DNA of 39,079 nt from Clostridia bacterium (GTDB lineage: Bacteria; Bacillota; Clostridia; Oscillospirales; UBA644): NCBI GenBank assembly GCA_017623595.1, contig JAGAOU010000053.1:1-39079 (forward strand), written 5' to 3'. This document shows positions 1 through 7,487 of this stretch, one piece after another (position 1 is the stretch's first letter; each line of letters starts with the position of its first letter). The notes beneath the pieces are model-generated. The model saw only the letters and a list, made by a program, of their open reading frames with translations, had not been told where the DNA came from and searched no databases. A program made the position numbers and the translations under genes.

Positions 1-624
1 GTGAAAAAGGTGAATATGTTCGCCTTGTTTGATATTGCTTCCTTTGGTTTTTTGATCGGACAGTCCATCGGTCGTTGGGGTAATTTTATCAATGGTGAAG
101 CTCACGGCGGGGTAACAGATCTTCCCTGGGGCATGACCATTAATGGAAAAGGCCCTTATCATCCTACTTTTTTCTATGAATTTTTGTGGAACGTGATCGG
201 GTTTGTTCTTCTTCTGATTTTTGTGAAAAAATGGAAGAAGCACCACGGCGAGGCCTTTTTCCTGTATACCGCTTGGTATGGCCTTGGTCGAGCATTCATT
301 GAAGGCTTGCGTACCGATAGTCTGACCGTGGGAAGCATCCGTGTTTCTCAGGTGGTTGCTATTGTTGCGTTTGTTGCGGGTATTGTGCTGTTTGTGCTTT
401 CCCGTCGCAACCTTTTGGAGAAGTTTCAAGGCAAGGCTCGGGAAAACGCAAAGAAGCGTGCGGAAAAGCGTGCTGCCCGTTATAAGCCTGTTTATCAGCC
501 TCTGTTCAGCGGCTCTGCTCTTGACGGAGATGCCGCTCCGCAGCAGCTGACCGAAGGGGAGCAGTTTCCGTTGGACAAGGAAGAGGATGTAGCATTGGGT
601 ACGGAGGATGAAGTCGATGGCTGA
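1..624 (+). CDS. lgt: Prolipoprotein diacylglyceryl transferase, C-terminal part
   Basis: Lgt is a membrane enzyme that moves diacylglycerol from phosphatidylglycerol to the lipobox cysteine of prolipoproteins, the first step of lipoprotein maturation. The gene runs off the left edge, so only the C-terminal part is present; the GTG at position 1 is just the first codon seen. The Lgt signature reads IGQSIGRWGNFINGEAHGG near the visible N-terminus, with the key Arg and Asn-Gly-Glu residues. Two membrane segments follow (about residues 58-75 and 115-133), with the conserved YGLGRAFIEGLRTDS stretch between them. After the last segment comes an unusually long tail of about 70 residues, first Lys/Arg-rich and then acidic, presumably cytosolic. 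The 3' end overlaps folD by 8 bp, so the two are probably co-transcribed. Confidence 0.93.
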   Translation: MKKVNMFALFDIASFGFLIGQSIGRWGNFINGEAHGGVTDLPWGMTINGKGPYHPTFFYEFLWNVIGFVLLLIFVKKWKKHHGEAFFLYTAWYGLGRAFIEGLRTDSLTVGSIRVSQVVAIVAFVAGIVLFVLSRRNLLEKFQGKARENAKKRAEKRAARYKPVYQPLFSGSALDGDAAPQQLTEGEQFPLDKEEDVALGTEDEVDG

Positions 625-1468
625 GATTATCAGCGGAACTGCCTTAGCCGCAAAAATCAGAGCAGAACTGAAGCTTGAAACCGATGAACTGAAGAAGGCC
701 GGGATCACTCCCGGCTTGGCGGTTGTCCTGGTTGGGGAAGATCCCGCTTCCAAAGTATATGTAAGAAATAAGACCAAGGCTTGTGAAGAAATCGGCTTTT
801 ATCATGAGCAGTATAATCTTCCTGCGACGATTAGCGAAGAAGAAATTCTTGATTTGGTGGACACACTGAACCGCTCTGCGAAGATTCACGGAATTCTGAT
901 TCAGGCACCCCTTCCCAAAGGATTGGATTTTAAAAATATTATTGATCATATTGATCCAAATAAGGATGTGGACGCGTTCCACCCTTATAATGTAGGGAAG
1001 ATTATGATCGGCGATTTTGAATTTCTGCCCTGTACTCCCGCCGGTGTTATGGAGCTGATTCATGAAGCGGGCGTTTCTGTGGAAGGGAAGAACTGTGTTG
1101 TGGTCGGACGAAGCAATATTGTCGGAAAACCTCAGGCAATGCTTCTTTTGAAGGAGAATGGAACGGTGACGGTCTGTCATTCCAAAACTCCGAATTTGGC
1201 AGATTTTACTCGCAATGCGGATATTCTTGTGTCGGCCGTCGGACGTGCAGGATTGATTACGGGAGATATGATTAAGCCCGGTGCGACGGTGGTTGACGTA
1301 GGCATGAACCGCAATGAAGAGGGTAAGCTTGTGGGAGATGTGGATTTTTCATCTGTTGAGCCCGTTGCCGGCTATTTGACTCCCGTTCCCGGTGGCGTCG
1401 GTCCGATGACGATCACCATGTTGATGAAAAATACGTTGAAAGCAGCAAAACTTTCCGTAAAAAAATAA
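617..1468 (+). CDS. folD: Bifunctional methylene-THF dehydrogenase / methenyl-THF cyclohydrolase
   Basis: FolD interconverts 5,10-methylene-, 5,10-methenyl- and 10-formyl-tetrahydrofolate with NADP, supplying one-carbon units in the cytosol. At 283 residues it has normal family length. Visible landmarks are VVLVGEDPASKVYVRNKTKACE, which carries the catalytic Tyr and Lys (YVxxK); the QAPLPKGLD loop; the Rossmann segment VGRSNIVGKPQAMLL; and the C-terminal PVPGGVGPMTITMLM motif. An ATG at 608 lies directly against the GGAGG at 603-607. The ATG at 617 sits 9 nt after it and gives the usual MAEIISG start, so 617 is chosen. The gene overlaps the end of lgt and is closed by the hairpin at 1485-1524. 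Confidence 0.96.
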   Translation: MAEIISGTALAAKIRAELKLETDELKKAGITPGLAVVLVGEDPASKVYVRNKTKACEEIGFYHEQYNLPATISEEEILDLVDTLNRSAKIHGILIQAPLPKGLDFKNIIDHIDPNKDVDAFHPYNVGKIMIGDFEFLPCTPAGVMELIHEAGVSVEGKNCVVVGRSNIVGKPQAMLLLKENGTVTVCHSKTPNLADFTRNADILVSAVGRAGLITGDMIKPGATVVDVGMNRNEEGKLVGDVDFSSVEPVAGYLTPVPGGVGPMTITMLMKNTLKAAKLSVKK

Positions 1469-1484
1469 ATTGTGACGAAAATGC

Positions 1485-1524
1485 AAAAAATCTCCCGACC
1501 CCCTTGACATCTGGGGGATTTTTT
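1485..1524 (+). terminator. folD terminator
   Basis: A 12-bp stem pairs 1485-1496 with 1513-1524 (one G.T pair) around a 16-nt loop. It has a GC-rich inner part and an A-tract/T-tract base ending in six T. The loop contains the -35 box of the next promoter. Confidence 0.8.
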
Positions 1525-1532
1525 GCTATAAT
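1504..1532 (+). promoter_or_regulatory. Consensus sigma-A promoter of tRNA-Thr
   Basis: TTGACA (1504-1509) and TATAAT (1527-1532) are separated by exactly 17 bp, matching consensus at every position. The tRNA begins 12 bp after the -10 box. The promoter lies inside the folD terminator: -35 in the loop, -10 just after the T-run. Confidence 0.9.
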
Positions 1533-1544
1533 AGTCAGGCAGTC

Positions 1545-1620
1545 GCTGATGTAGCTCAGTCGGTAGAGTGCGTCCTTGGTAAGGACGAGGTCGTCGGTTC
1601 GATCCCGATCATCAGCTCCA
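1545..1620 (+). tRNA. tRNA-Thr (anticodon GGT)
   Basis: The cloverleaf folds fully. The acceptor stem is GCTGATG (1545-1551) with CATCAGC (1610-1616). The anticodon stem CGTCC/GGACG encloses the loop TTGGTAA, with anticodon GGT at 1578-1580. The T-arm is GTCGG/CCGAT with loop TTCGATC. CCA (1618-1620) is encoded. It decodes ACC and ACT threonine codons. A terminator hairpin follows within 5 bp, so it is a single-gene transcript. Confidence 0.97.
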
Positions 1621-1624
1621 AAAA

Positions 1625-1648
1625 CCCTTGAAATTCAAGGGTTTTTTT
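1625..1648 (+). terminator. Terminator of tRNA-Thr
   Basis: CCCTTGAA (1625-1632) pairs with TTCAAGGG (1634-1641), realistically as a 6-bp stem with a 5-nt loop. Seven T follow (1642-1648). Flanking A residues can extend the stem. Confidence 0.85.
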
Positions 1649-1686
1649 GTTGTATAAAACTTTTTTATGAATGATGGTGGGGTTGT

Positions 1687-2850
1687 ATGAATCAGCAGCA
1701 AAAAGGAAAAATTCAGTTGTTTTTCGGCGGTTTTGCAGAACGTTATAAGTCTGCATCGGAATATTTTGCAGAAGTGTCTTTTGACTTCGTTTCGGGGCGC
1801 AAAACATATTCCGGAACCCTCCGGAAGATCGACTCCGGGTTTGAATATTCTTTTTCCGGAAAGCGTGCAGCAAATGATCTATCAGAGGGACTGAACTATC
1901 TTCTTGAAGATCTTTTGAAGTATGATTCTGCTGTTGTTCGTTACAAAGAACGTGGCTTGACAACGGAGTTGCAGGCAGACGGTCGCAACGTAAAGATTTT
2001 GAAGAGGGAAGAGGCCAATGAAGTTATTGCGCCTCAGGCCTCCAAAAAGGAGTATCAGATCGATCTTCGTAAAGCATCTAAGCTAATGACCGCCTTAGGA
2101 TATTGCGATAAGGATGGAAAACTTCGTAATGATATGATTCGTAAGTACAATCAAACAAATCATATTCTGTCACTGGTCTCGGATTTGTTTGACGGAAAGA
2201 ACGATATCACTGTTGTGGACTGTGCCTGCGGAAAATCTTATCTTTCCTTTGTTTTGAATTATTTTCTTTGGGAAGAAAAACGAATTCGCGCTCACTTTGT
2301 CGGGATTGATATCTCTCCAAAAGTTATTGAAGCGAGCAAGAAGATTGCGGCAGACCTGGGCTATACCAACATGGAGTTTATTTGTGAGGATCTGCGGACC
2401 TATGAAAGTGATTTCCATCCCGATGTTGTTGTTTCTCTTCACGCATGTGATACCGCAACCGACATGGCTCTTGGCTATGCTTTGCGTCATAAAGCGGAAA
2501 GTATTATCTGTGTCCCTTGTTGTCACAAAGAACTGATTGAACAGTACAAGATCGAGGAATTTGAGCCGATTACCGGTCATGGGGTGTTCCGAACCAGATT
2601 GAACGATATTATCACCGACGGCTTACGTGCGCTGAAGCTGGAATCGGAGGGATACAAAGTTCGCTGTGTTGAGTTTTGCTCTCCCATTGACACGCCGAAA
2701 AATTTGCTGATTTCCGCGAAAAAGATATCTTCTGAAAACCGTACTGCGAAAGATTTGTATTACAACCTTCTGTCTCAATGGCATGTAATGCCTTCGATGG
2801 AATACTATTCTGCTATTCCGACGGCAGAGTCGGAGTCGAACGATTGGTGA
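1687..2850 (+). CDS. Class I SAM-dependent methyltransferase, Methyltransf_32 type
   Basis: This is a 387-residue soluble protein with a Rossmann methyltransferase domain in its C-terminal half. Motif I reads VVDCACGKSYLSFVL (about residues 177-191). The acidic residue at the end of strand 2 is in FVGIDISPKVIE. The later VVSLHACDTATDMAL and ICVPCCHKEL segments resemble the HACxxxTD and PCC motifs of the PF13679 (METTL25/RRNAD1-like) group. The N-terminal 130 residues are a separate alpha/beta region seen in bacterial homologues. The substrate is unknown; an RNA target is possible only by analogy with family members. The ATG follows GGTGGGG at a suitable distance. The gene stands alone between the tRNA terminator and the glycosyltransferase gene. 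Confidence 0.75.
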   Translation: MNQQQKGKIQLFFGGFAERYKSASEYFAEVSFDFVSGRKTYSGTLRKIDSGFEYSFSGKRAANDLSEGLNYLLEDLLKYDSAVVRYKERGLTTELQADGRNVKILKREEANEVIAPQASKKEYQIDLRKASKLMTALGYCDKDGKLRNDMIRKYNQTNHILSLVSDLFDGKNDITVVDCACGKSYLSFVLNYFLWEEKRIRAHFVGIDISPKVIEASKKIAADLGYTNMEFICEDLRTYESDFHPDVVVSLHACDTATDMALGYALRHKAESIICVPCCHKELIEQYKIEEFEPITGHGVFRTRLNDIITDGLRALKLESEGYKVRCVEFCSPIDTPKNLLISAKKISSENRTAKDLYYNLLSQWHVMPSMEYYSAIPTAESESNDW

Positions 2851-3019
2851 CAAAATATTGTCAACTTTGTTTGTAAAATGCAAACTTTAAGGAATTCGAA
2901 GGGGATTCGTCGACTTGTGGTTACAAAGGTGACACAGATCTAACAAAAGAATAATGTATAATAATATGGTAAAATTATAATTGGTTTATTGTGCATTGTT
3001 GCAGAGAGGATGGACTCCC

Positions 3020-4291
3020 TTGGGCGCGATACAGTATTTTATCAGCAGTTTCAATTCTTTTATATTTATTCTTTTTATGTTGCTCTATTCCTATCAGGTT
3101 TTGTATGTTTTGGCTGCCTTTTTTTGTAAGAGGAAAAAGAAGTCAACAGGGGAGAGCAAGCAACATAAATTTGCATTTCTGATTGCAGCACGCAATGAAT
3201 CTGCGGTGATTGCCCAATTAATCGATAGTATTCGTCGTCAGGACTATCCTTCGGAGCTGATTCATATTTTTGTTGTTGCGGATAATTGTACAGACAATAC
3301 TGCAGAAGTTGCAAGAAATGCCGGTGCAGTTGTTTATGAACGTAACAATAAAGAACTGGTCGGTAAGGGATATGCTTTGGATTTTGGTCTGAAGAATATT
3401 GATCGTGATTTTGGTGATGAAAAGATTGAAGGTATTTTTGTTTTCGATGCGGACAATCTTCTATCCAAAAACTATGTTACAGAAATGAATAAGGTTTTTG
3501 ACGAAGGATATCCCGTTGTTACAAGTTATCGCAACAGTAAAAACTACGGTACAAACTGGCTGACAGCGGGATACAGCCTTTGGTTCCTGCGTGAAAGCAA
3601 ATACCTGAATAATTCCCGCATGCTTCTCGATACCAACTGTGCCGTGTCCGGTACCGGATTTTTGGTCAATACACAGGTCTTTAAAGAAAATGGCGGTTGG
3701 CATTATACCTTGTTGACGGAAGATATTGAGTTCTCAGTCGACTGCGCCGTGGCCGGACGCAAGATCGGTTATGCGAATGCGGAATTTTTTGATGAACAGC
3801 CCGAAACCTTTGCTCAATCCTGGAAACAGCGTATGCGCTGGGCGAAAGGATTTTACCAAGTGTTCGGGAAGTATGGAAGAGGGCTTCTCAAGAACTGGTT
3901 GTTTAATTGCAGCTTTGCTTGCTTTGATCTGACTATGACGGTTTTTCCCGCACTGTTTATCTCATTAGGATGCTTGCTTGCTAACGTTGTCGTCCTTATT
4001 TATGCGTTGTGTACTCCTATGGCGAGCAGTCTGGTAGGATTAACGCTTTCATCTCTGGGTATCACTGTTTTTAACACGTACCTGACGATGTTTGTCATGG
4101 GCTTGATTACAACTATCACCGAATGGAAGAAAATCGATTGTCCCACAGGTAAGAAGATACTTTATCTGTTTACATTCCCAATCTTCATGCTGACCTACAT
4201 TCCTATTGCAATTGCAGCATTGTTTAAGAAGGTAAAATGGGATCCCATTCAACACAACGTTGCAAAGAATATCAAAGATCTTGAAGGTTGA
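3020..4291 (+). CDS. Membrane-bound family 2 glycosyltransferase
   Basis: This is probably an inner-membrane enzyme using a nucleotide sugar to build a cell-surface glycan or glycolipid. It has an N-terminal membrane segment and then a GT-A catalytic domain with FLIAARNESAVI, VVADNCTDNT, FVFDADNLL (the metal-binding DxD) and LLTEDIEFS (the TED motif). QRMRW (QxxRW) is typical of processive synthases such as the hyaluronan, cellulose or poly-GlcNAc enzymes. Three or four further membrane helices end the protein. The start is taken as TTG at 3020 because AGAGAGGA (3003-3010) lies 9 nt upstream. An in-frame TTG at 2981 has no ribosome site and sits close to a TATAAT at 2957-2962. No partner genes are adjacent, so the polymer cannot be named. 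Confidence 0.85.
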   Translation: MGAIQYFISSFNSFIFILFMLLYSYQVLYVLAAFFCKRKKKSTGESKQHKFAFLIAARNESAVIAQLIDSIRRQDYPSELIHIFVVADNCTDNTAEVARNAGAVVYERNNKELVGKGYALDFGLKNIDRDFGDEKIEGIFVFDADNLLSKNYVTEMNKVFDEGYPVVTSYRNSKNYGTNWLTAGYSLWFLRESKYLNNSRMLLDTNCAVSGTGFLVNTQVFKENGGWHYTLLTEDIEFSVDCAVAGRKIGYANAEFFDEQPETFAQSWKQRMRWAKGFYQVFGKYGRGLLKNWLFNCSFACFDLTMTVFPALFISLGCLLANVVVLIYALCTPMASSLVGLTLSSLGITVFNTYLTMFVMGLITTITEWKKIDCPTGKKILYLFTFPIFMLTYIPIAIAALFKKVKWDPIQHNVAKNIKDLEG

Positions 4292-4299
4292 TACAATCG

Positions 4300-4334
4300 G
4301 AAAGCGACTGGAAAACGGTCGCTTTCTTTTTTTT
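4300..4334 (+). terminator. Terminator of the glycosyltransferase gene
   Basis: GAAAGCGAC (4300-4308) pairs with GTCGCTTTC (4318-4326), a perfect 9-bp stem followed by eight T (4327-4334). Confidence 0.9.
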
Positions 4335-4981
4335 GTGTGAACCAGAACAAGAGAAGAAGGGGATTTCTCCTTCTTTTTTCGCAACACATAATTGCGCAAA
4401 ATGAATATTTTGCGCAATAAAGAGGAGAACGAACAATACAAAAGTCGCTTTATATCTTTTTTCGTTACGGTTTGTCCGATGGTCTACTTTACCTTGTATT
4501 GTTAGCGTTGTTGTGATTAGATTTTATGTTTGTATTTGTATAAGATTTGTTTTTTGTAATGATGTGTTTATCTGTTTTATTTTTCCTTTAATTTTTGTTT
4601 TGTCGATCCTGCCATCGTTTTGGATTAAATAAAAAGAAATTTATTTCGGTTGTTACCTTACGTACCACGATTGTTATTCGTTTATTATTTGTTTGTAATG
4701 TATTTTGTATTTATATTCCGGTGATTGTATTTGATTGCTTATAATATCAAACTTGGTTAGTTTGTTTGCCGGTCGGTTATGCTTGATCGTGCTTTTGATG
4801 ACAGTTTTTCTCTGATACTCTATTCACAGACTTTTGAGAAAATATTAAAATCCAGTTCAAACTGAATTCACAACGTCGTAAGGAATTTATCTTGTACAGT
4901 CTAATGCTGAATTATGGTTTACTGTCCGGCAACGAAAGCATTTCACAAAAAAGACACAATTATTTATCTTTTATAAATCAC
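4335..4981. other. T-rich intergenic stretch without a recognisable gene
   Basis: Roughly 650 bp on the plus strand is strongly T-rich and A+T-rich compared with its neighbours. It begins with a second hairpin (about 4355-4376, AAGAAGGGG with CTCCTTCTT) and a perfect inverted repeat (4391-4418). AGAGGAG at 4421-4427 looks like a ribosome site but no ATG, GTG or TTG follows at a proper distance. The only small open frames there are an ATG frame 4401-4505 (34 codons, no ribosome site) and a hydrophobic 26-codon frame at 4436-4516 that would need an ATA start. I see no gene I can support; decayed DNA, a small RNA or a leader peptide are all possible. Confidence 0.6.
4391..4418. repeat. Perfect 12-bp inverted repeat
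   Basis: ATTGCGCAAAAT (4391-4402), spacer GAAT, ATTTTGCGCAAT (4407-4418). As RNA it would form a strong hairpin; as DNA it could be a dimeric protein site. No T-run follows, so it is not a standard terminator. Confidence 0.8.
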
Positions 4982-5010
4982 TTGACATTGGGCGCTATTT
5001 ATGGTACAAT
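4982..5010 (+). promoter_or_regulatory. Promoter of the Xer-type recombinase gene
   Basis: TTGACA (4982-4987), 17-bp spacer, TACAAT (5005-5010). Transcription should start near 5017, giving a 20-nt leader with AAAGGAG at 5024-5030. Confidence 0.88.
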
Positions 5011-5037
5011 GGTATCAGAAAAGAAAGGAGTCGCACG

Positions 5038-6024
5038 ATGAAGCCAACATACATGAAGCGCGAACAAATTACGGATATCCCGCCTTACTGCGTTGATTAT
5101 ATCGTTAATCTGCAGGTTGTGCGGTCCCTCTCCCCTTTGACCGTTCATGAGTATTATCTGGATCTTCGCAAGTTTTTTCGCTATCTAAAAGCGGGTGACG
5201 TTGATGCGGAAACCTTTGAAACTGTGGATGCTTCGGATTTTACTATAGAACAGTTTAAAGAAATTACTCTGGGACGCCTTTATGAGTATCTTGCGTATTT
5301 ACAGAGTGATCAAAATGTTTCTCCCCGCTCCCGTATGCGGAAGATCTCCAGTATTCGTGGGCTTTATAAGCATTTGAAAACACAAAAGCTTATTGAAGAA
5401 AATCCGTCATTGGATTTACATTTACCAAAAATTCAGAAACGCTTGCCGCAGTATTTGACCTTCCGTCAAAGCTATGAGTTACTGAAGGCGATTGACGGTC
5501 GTTTTAAGGCCAGAAACCTTGCAATGATCACGATCTTTCTGAATTGCGGCATACGTCTTTCGGAACTTGTCGGCCTTAATTTGACCAGTATTAACGAGCG
5601 AGAAATGCGTGTGATCGGCAAGGGAAACAAGGAACGAATTCTTTATCTGAACGATGCATGTCTTTCAGCACTTCGGGAATATGCAGACGAGCGAAAAAAA
5701 TATACCTTTAAGATAACAGAGCCGGAAGCCCTCTTTGTCAGTCAAAAGGGCAAACGAATCTCGCAACGTATGGTTCAGACCATGGTTCATGAATTTATGG
5801 AGCGTTGCGGAATTGATACGTCCGTGTTTTCTGTACATAAATTGCGGCACACCTCTGCGACTCTGATGTATCAGACCGGGGTTGATGTTCGTGTCCTTCA
5901 AGAAATTTTAGGCCATGCAAACCTCGGGACAACCGAAATTTACACGCATATTAAGGACAGTCAGATTCTGGAGTCTATGCAAAAAATCTCGATTTCGGAT
6001 AAGAAATCCGGTCCGACAAAATAG
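5038..6024 (+). CDS. Tyrosine recombinase, XerC/XerD-like
   Basis: This 328-residue protein has the layout of Xer recombinases, which resolve chromosome dimers at dif, or of related integrases. The N-terminal SAM-like core-binding domain (about 1-125) includes the region LSPLTVHEYYLDLRKFFRYL. The catalytic domain shows every active residue: Arg in NCGIRLSELVGLN, Lys in VIGKGNKERIL, His and Arg in HKLRHTSATLMYQTG, His in LGHANLGTTEIY, and the nucleophile Tyr in EIYTHI. AAAGGAG lies 7 nt before the ATG. It is a single-gene unit with its own promoter and terminator. Full Xer length and lack of nearby phage genes favour a housekeeping XerC/D, but a solitary integrase of a decayed element next to the T-rich stretch cannot be excluded. 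Confidence 0.88.
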   Translation: MKPTYMKREQITDIPPYCVDYIVNLQVVRSLSPLTVHEYYLDLRKFFRYLKAGDVDAETFETVDASDFTIEQFKEITLGRLYEYLAYLQSDQNVSPRSRMRKISSIRGLYKHLKTQKLIEENPSLDLHLPKIQKRLPQYLTFRQSYELLKAIDGRFKARNLAMITIFLNCGIRLSELVGLNLTSINEREMRVIGKGNKERILYLNDACLSALREYADERKKYTFKITEPEALFVSQKGKRISQRMVQTMVHEFMERCGIDTSVFSVHKLRHTSATLMYQTGVDVRVLQEILGHANLGTTEIYTHIKDSQILESMQKISISDKKSGPTK

Positions 6025-6037
6025 CATAAATATGAAA

Positions 6038-6068
6038 AATGACACTTTCAGGTTTTGAAAGTGTCATT
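6038..6068. terminator. Bidirectional terminator between recombinase gene and rluD
   Basis: A perfect 13-bp stem pairs 6038-6050 with 6056-6068 around the 5-nt loop GGTTT. GATTTTTATT follows on the plus strand, and a T-tract (from 6034-6039) follows on the minus strand. The rluD stop codon (6064-6066) lies inside the stem. Confidence 0.85.
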
Positions 6069-7005
6069 GATTTTTATTCCGTAATTTTCTGAGCAGATCA
6101 TTGAAATGCGCAGGGAGCGCTGAATCGAATACCAGGTGTTCCTTTGTAATCGGGTGGATGAATCCAATTTTTTTCGCATGAAGGCATTGGCCATTTAGTT
6201 GGAATGTTTCTGCATTTTTCGGCGCATAAACAGGATCTCCAACAATTGCATGGCCCAAAGAAGACATGTGCACACGAATTTGATGTGTTCTTCCGGTTTC
6301 CAGACGGAATTTCACATGAGAATAGCCTTGGAATTCTTCCAGAACCTCGTAATGTGTTACGGCCGGCTTGGAATTGATCGATATGATTGCCATTCGTTTC
6401 CGATCCTTCGGATCTCGTCCGATCGGTGCATTCACGGTTCCTGTCGGTTGTTTCAAATGACCGATAACAACGGCTTCATATTCTCTCAAAAAGGAATGTT
6501 CTTTGATTTGTTCTGCTAAACCAAGGTGGGAATCGTTGGTTTTCGCTACAATCAAAAGCCCTGAGGTGTCCTTGTCTATACGATGCACGATGCCGGGGCG
6601 AAGCACCCCGTTAATTCCGGACAAGGAATCTTTACAGTGTGCGAGCAGTGCGTTTACCAAGGTTCCGTCCGGGTTTCCTGCGGCAGGATGCACCACCATG
6701 CCTTGCGGCTTATTTACAACCAGGAGATGCGCATCTTCGTAAACAATATCCAAAGGTATTTCCTGGGGAATTGCTTCCAAGGGCTGCGGATCGGGAACTG
6801 TTATTGCAATTCGGTCTCCCCCGCGGACTTTATCGCTCTTCCCTGCCGTTTTTCCGTTCAAAAGAACCTTTCCATCCTCCAGCAAAACCGAAATTGCCGA
6901 GCGGGAATATACCTGCTCGGCAGCATCTGTCATAGCGATTGAAAGATATTTATCAATCCGTACAGGAGTAACATCCTGCGGGACTGACAGACTCCATTCG
7001 ATCAT
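6064..7005 (-). CDS. rluD: RluA/RluD-family 23S rRNA pseudouridine synthase
   Basis: The enzyme isomerises uridines to pseudouridine in large-subunit rRNA. Of its 313 residues, about 15-75 form an S4 RNA-binding domain (RIDKYLSIAM ... SRSAISVLLEDGKVLLNGK). The synthase domain follows, with the catalytic aspartate in HRIDKDTSGLLIVAK and the conserved RTHQIRVHMSSLGHAIVGDPVY. The start is the ATG at 7005 rather than an upstream in-frame codon at 7059: it forms a TGATG overlap with the lspA stop and has AAAGGAGAG upstream, so translation is probably coupled. It is the last gene of the long minus-strand operon. The paralogue (RluA, C or D type) cannot be settled by eye. Confidence 0.93.
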   Translation of the reverse strand: MIEWSLSVPQDVTPVRIDKYLSIAMTDAAEQVYSRSAISVLLEDGKVLLNGKTAGKSDKVRGGDRIAITVPDPQPLEAIPQEIPLDIVYEDAHLLVVNKPQGMVVHPAAGNPDGTLVNALLAHCKDSLSGINGVLRPGIVHRIDKDTSGLLIVAKTNDSHLGLAEQIKEHSFLREYEAVVIGHLKQPTGTVNAPIGRDPKDRKRMAIISINSKPAVTHYEVLEEFQGYSHVKFRLETGRTHQIRVHMSSLGHAIVGDPVYAPKNAETFQLNGQCLHAKKIGFIHPITKEHLVFDSALPAHFNDLLRKLRNKNQ

Positions 7006-7487
7006 CAGTCTAAAATCTCTCCTTTGGAGACAATAAAGGCAAGGATAAACAAACCGCATCCGCAGCAGACGAAAACATCTGCCACATTGAAGACTGCAAA
7101 ATCAATGAGGTAAAAGTCGAACATGTCGACAACAAACCCGCGAAAGATGCGATCGATCAAATTTCCGATTCCGCCCGCCAAAACGAACACCAATGCAATC
7201 CGTCCGATGGCAGAATGAACCGAGCCTTTAGACAGCAAATAAACAAGGAAGGAACAAAGCAGAACGGTCAGAACAATGAAGATCCAGGTGTGTCCTGAGA
7301 GCATGCTAAACGCTGCACCTGTGTTCTCCTCGTAATTTAAGCGAAACACGCCGGGCCACAGATCAAAGACATCGATGGGGCGAAGATCTGTCAGGGACAA
7401 ATACTTTGTAAACTGATCCAGCCCCACGATGCAAAAAATCATCAATGCATAACCGATCCACTCAAGAAAGGTTCGCTTATTCGTCAT
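7005..7487 (-). CDS. lspA: Lipoprotein signal peptidase (signal peptidase II)
   Basis: LspA cleaves the signal peptide from prolipoproteins after Lgt has lipidated them. It has 160 residues and four membrane helices. Conserved blocks are LDQFTKYLS in helix 1, NYEENTGAAFSML, GGIGNLIDRIFRGFVVDMFDF and FAVFNVADVFV; the last two carry the two catalytic aspartates (VVD and NVAD). The ATG at 7487 gives the usual N-terminus MTNKRTFLEWIG. It lies inside the end of divIVA (11-bp overlap), and no clear AGGAGG precedes it, so translation probably depends on ribosomes finishing divIVA. Upstream ATGs in this frame only read the divIVA acidic-tail DNA out of frame. Confidence 0.93.
   Translation of the reverse strand: MTNKRTFLEWIGYALMIFCIVGLDQFTKYLSLTDLRPIDVFDLWPGVFRLNYEENTGAAFSMLSGHTWIFIVLTVLLCSFLVYLLSKGSVHSAIGRIALVFVLAGGIGNLIDRIFRGFVVDMFDFYLIDFAVFNVADVFVCCGCGLFILAFIVSKGEILD

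Noticed and set aside
2848..2863. Terminator after the methyltransferase gene
   Set aside because: TGACAA/TTGTCA is a 6-bp A/T-rich stem with no T-run; too weak to call.
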